Of a stretch of DNA of 64,000 nucleotides, positions 56,380-64,000 are shown in pieces. Position numbers and translations under genes: made by a program. Each line of letters starts with the position of its first letter. The first letter of the stretch is position 1. The stretch is taken from contig NC_088305.1 in assembly GCF_032854445.1 (NCBI RefSeq), positions 6,141,606-6,205,605 on the forward strand. The letters run 5' to 3'. This DNA is from Liolophura sinensis. Lineage: Eukaryota; Mollusca; Polyplacophora; Chitonida; Chitonidae. The notes under the pieces were generated by a model. The model did no database searches and had not been told where the DNA came from. It saw only the letters and a program-made list of their open reading frames with translations.

Positions 56380-57149
56380 TGGCCTATAATGAACCTGGAG
56401 CCTTGAGATTTTAAGGTGTAATTAATGCAATAATACGAAGCATGCACGAGATCGGACATTAAGCAGATTTCCATCAGCGCCGTTTTTTTTCTTCAGAACT
56501 TTCAATGGTAGAAGTGAGCAGCAAAACGACGCTTTTGGGATTTCTGCACAATTCTCTCTCCACAATTTCTACCCGGTTCAGATCCATGCCGATTTGACAA
56601 CTGTTCTCTTAAAATATGTCTCTCCTTATGTTTGTTCTCTTTTTTTCTTTTAATGTTAACTGCAGCACAAAATTGACTGAACATAGAACAGACAAAAGAA
56701 ATTAAAAACCGTTTTTAAAATTGAATATGAATGTGATTATTCCAGGAAAAAGCGATAGCATTATATATACAAACAGAATCCAAGTCCACATCTCAGGGCG
56801 ACAACTGGTGCTACCTCAACATCGAGTTACACATATCCCAGTCATGATCGGCTTTATACAAGGGATTTTCTAACAGGCATGCAGCTGGAATCCAAAGTTT
56901 AAATAAGAGTATTTAAAGTTCACAGAGATAAATAATTATTTCAAGTTACAAACAAATCTGAAAGTGAAAACAGCATCTCTTTCTACCCACTGGACTTAAA
57001 ACTGACTCGGCAATCCAGGTATAAGAATAAATGAAATTGTGACAATTGTGGGTATTTGGTTATACTTGTCAAAGTTAATTTCCAGCTGTACATTACTCAG
57101 TTCTTGGGCAAACTGACATATATTTTTTCTCGCACCAAAAGTGTACACA

Positions 57150-57235
57150 TACACATTCCCAGAGCTATTTGTTCCCAGAGTTACTCATTCCCAGAGCTAT
57201 TTGTTCCCAGAGTTACTCATTCCCAGAGCTACTCA
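57150..57235. repeat. 36-bp tandem repeat, 2.3 copies
   Basis: CATTCCCAGAGCTATTTG and TTCCCAGAGTTACT alternate. The two 18-bp halves are themselves similar. Confidence 0.85.
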
Positions 57236-57789
57236 CTGTACAATTTTGCAGATAATCTCTTCAGGTACACATCACCAAACAAACTGCACAAGGATCAGAA
57301 ATGAGAATATTTACCTTTCGCTCTTTTACAGAAAGATGTAAAAACGGACCTCATTAAATACAAGGATTCAAAATACTCAAATTTCAAGTAAAATTGTATG
57401 AATAGCCTAATTTTACGTAAATGGGAATGTCTTACAGTGCATCAAATGGCTGAAATCACTGAAAGAGCTACTATCAACCAGTCTCATATGGTAATGCTGA
57501 TACAGACGAGATGAAATTTGCTGGATTCAACTTAGCATCTCACTGGGAATACAAAGTCATCCTAGACTAAATTCATTGTAATTCCAACGGGAAGGTACTT
57601 TCCCGTCATAATGCCATGATTTGTTACGATCGCTTTGTGCAAGTGGGCCCTGGTTAATAACCAATCGTACACATGCTTGTATATTTACACAGAAATTTTA
57701 ACTACTTACTGATAACGCAAAATCTCCATGGCTTACACCACCCAAAACTGATGTCCAGGATAAACTATAAAGCTATGTTTCAATATGAT

Positions 57790-58056
57790 TTATTTATTTA
57801 TTTGATTGGTGTTTTACGCTGTACTCAAAAATATTTCACTTATACGATGGCGTCCAGCACTATGTAGGGTGGAAACCGGGCAGAGCCCAGCAGAAACCCA
57901 TGACCATCTACAGGTTGCTGACAGACCTTTCCGCGTACGGCCGGAGAGGAAGCCAGCATGAGCTGGACTTGAACTCACAGCGACCGCATTGGTGAGAGGC
58001 TCCTGGGTCATTATGCTGCGCTAGCGTGCTAACCAACTGAGCCACGGAGGGCCCCC
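57790..58056 (-). mobile_element. AAAT-tail tRNA-derived SINE (family B), reference-quality full copy, 14-bp TSD
   Basis: TGTTTCAATATGAT flanks it at 57776-57789 and 58057-58070. Read on the minus strand, the head has an A box (TGGCTCAGTTGGTTAGC) and a B box (GTTCAAGTCC). The body has GGTTTCCACCC and ATAAGTGAAATATTTTTGAG, and the tail is AAATAAATAAAT. This copy defines the orientation of the family. Confidence 0.95.
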
Positions 58057-58425
58057 TGTTTCAATATGATGATAACCACATGTTTATGTTTATTTCCTCA
58101 TCAAATTAAAACGCATGTATTTTCAACGTCAGCAAAAATGATTTTACCTGTGCTCATTTGATTTGAAAAGATACGACACAATCATTACTGTAAATGACAT
58201 GAAAGGTCACCCCAAAACTGCATTTTTCAATGCAAATAAATTTCATCAAATTTTAGTTTAAGAACTGAAAGAAATTTTTCCCATAATATCATCCTTATTA
58301 CCAAACAAACACCAAAACACCTTTTTAAGATCAGAAGAAGTTTCAGAAACAGGAAAAAAGGAAGTACTGTATTTAATTTGACGTCATTCACAGTATGTTA
58401 TCTAAAGGTGTAGTCTAGCTCTTTA

Positions 58426-63999
<5,574 letters not shown>

Positions 64000-64000
64000 A

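Overview
This is a eukaryotic window. It has split genes with canonical GT-AG introns, a high density of SINEs, MITE-like elements and minisatellites, and no bacterial-style gene packing. The two abundant tRNA-derived SINE families (one ending in CACT repeats, one in AAAT repeats) and the AT-rich composition fit a marine mollusc, most likely a gastropod such as an abalone. That placement rests on memory of such repeats and was not checked by any search.

I rebuilt three protein-coding loci exon by exon by matching splice sites and reading-frame phase. All three are on the minus strand. (1) 15475 down to 5570: an 11-exon GMC oxidoreductase (choline/glucose dehydrogenase-like flavoprotein). It carries two single-base frameshifts and one doubtful exon boundary, so it is either a decaying pseudogene or affected by assembly indels. 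(2) 53108 down to 33162: a 6-exon gene for a 291-residue membrane protein with a signal peptide, one Ig-like domain, two hydrophobic segments and a hydrophilic tail. All five introns are phase 1 and the first is 12.3 kb. (3) 63926 down to 58426: the last four exons of isopentenyl-diphosphate delta-isomerase (IDI1-like). The start of this gene lies beyond the right edge.

Mobile DNA fills most of the rest. A degraded I/Jockey-type LINE lies on the plus strand at about 19.7-24.8 kb, with an apparent 0.8 kb insertion inside its endonuclease. A second, 5'-truncated LINE fragment lies on the minus strand at 45.1-46.5 kb. There are about twenty AAAT-tail SINEs, about eight CACT-tail SINEs, and more than ten copies of an unclassified 300-400 bp repeat (family C here). 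Several palindromic or TIR elements are also present. Five SINE insertions show clear 11-14 bp target-site duplications.

Tandem arrays are prominent and mostly intronic. They include a 66-bp array ending 12 bp from a splice donor of the Ig gene, a 53-bp array between two family C copies in its first intron, and adjacent 45-bp and 52-bp arrays with a shared core in the last IDI intron. A possible dead Ig-domain exon lies between SINE remnants in intron 1 of the Ig gene.

The three genes have no evident common pathway. I found no operon, CRISPR array, rRNA or functional tRNA gene.
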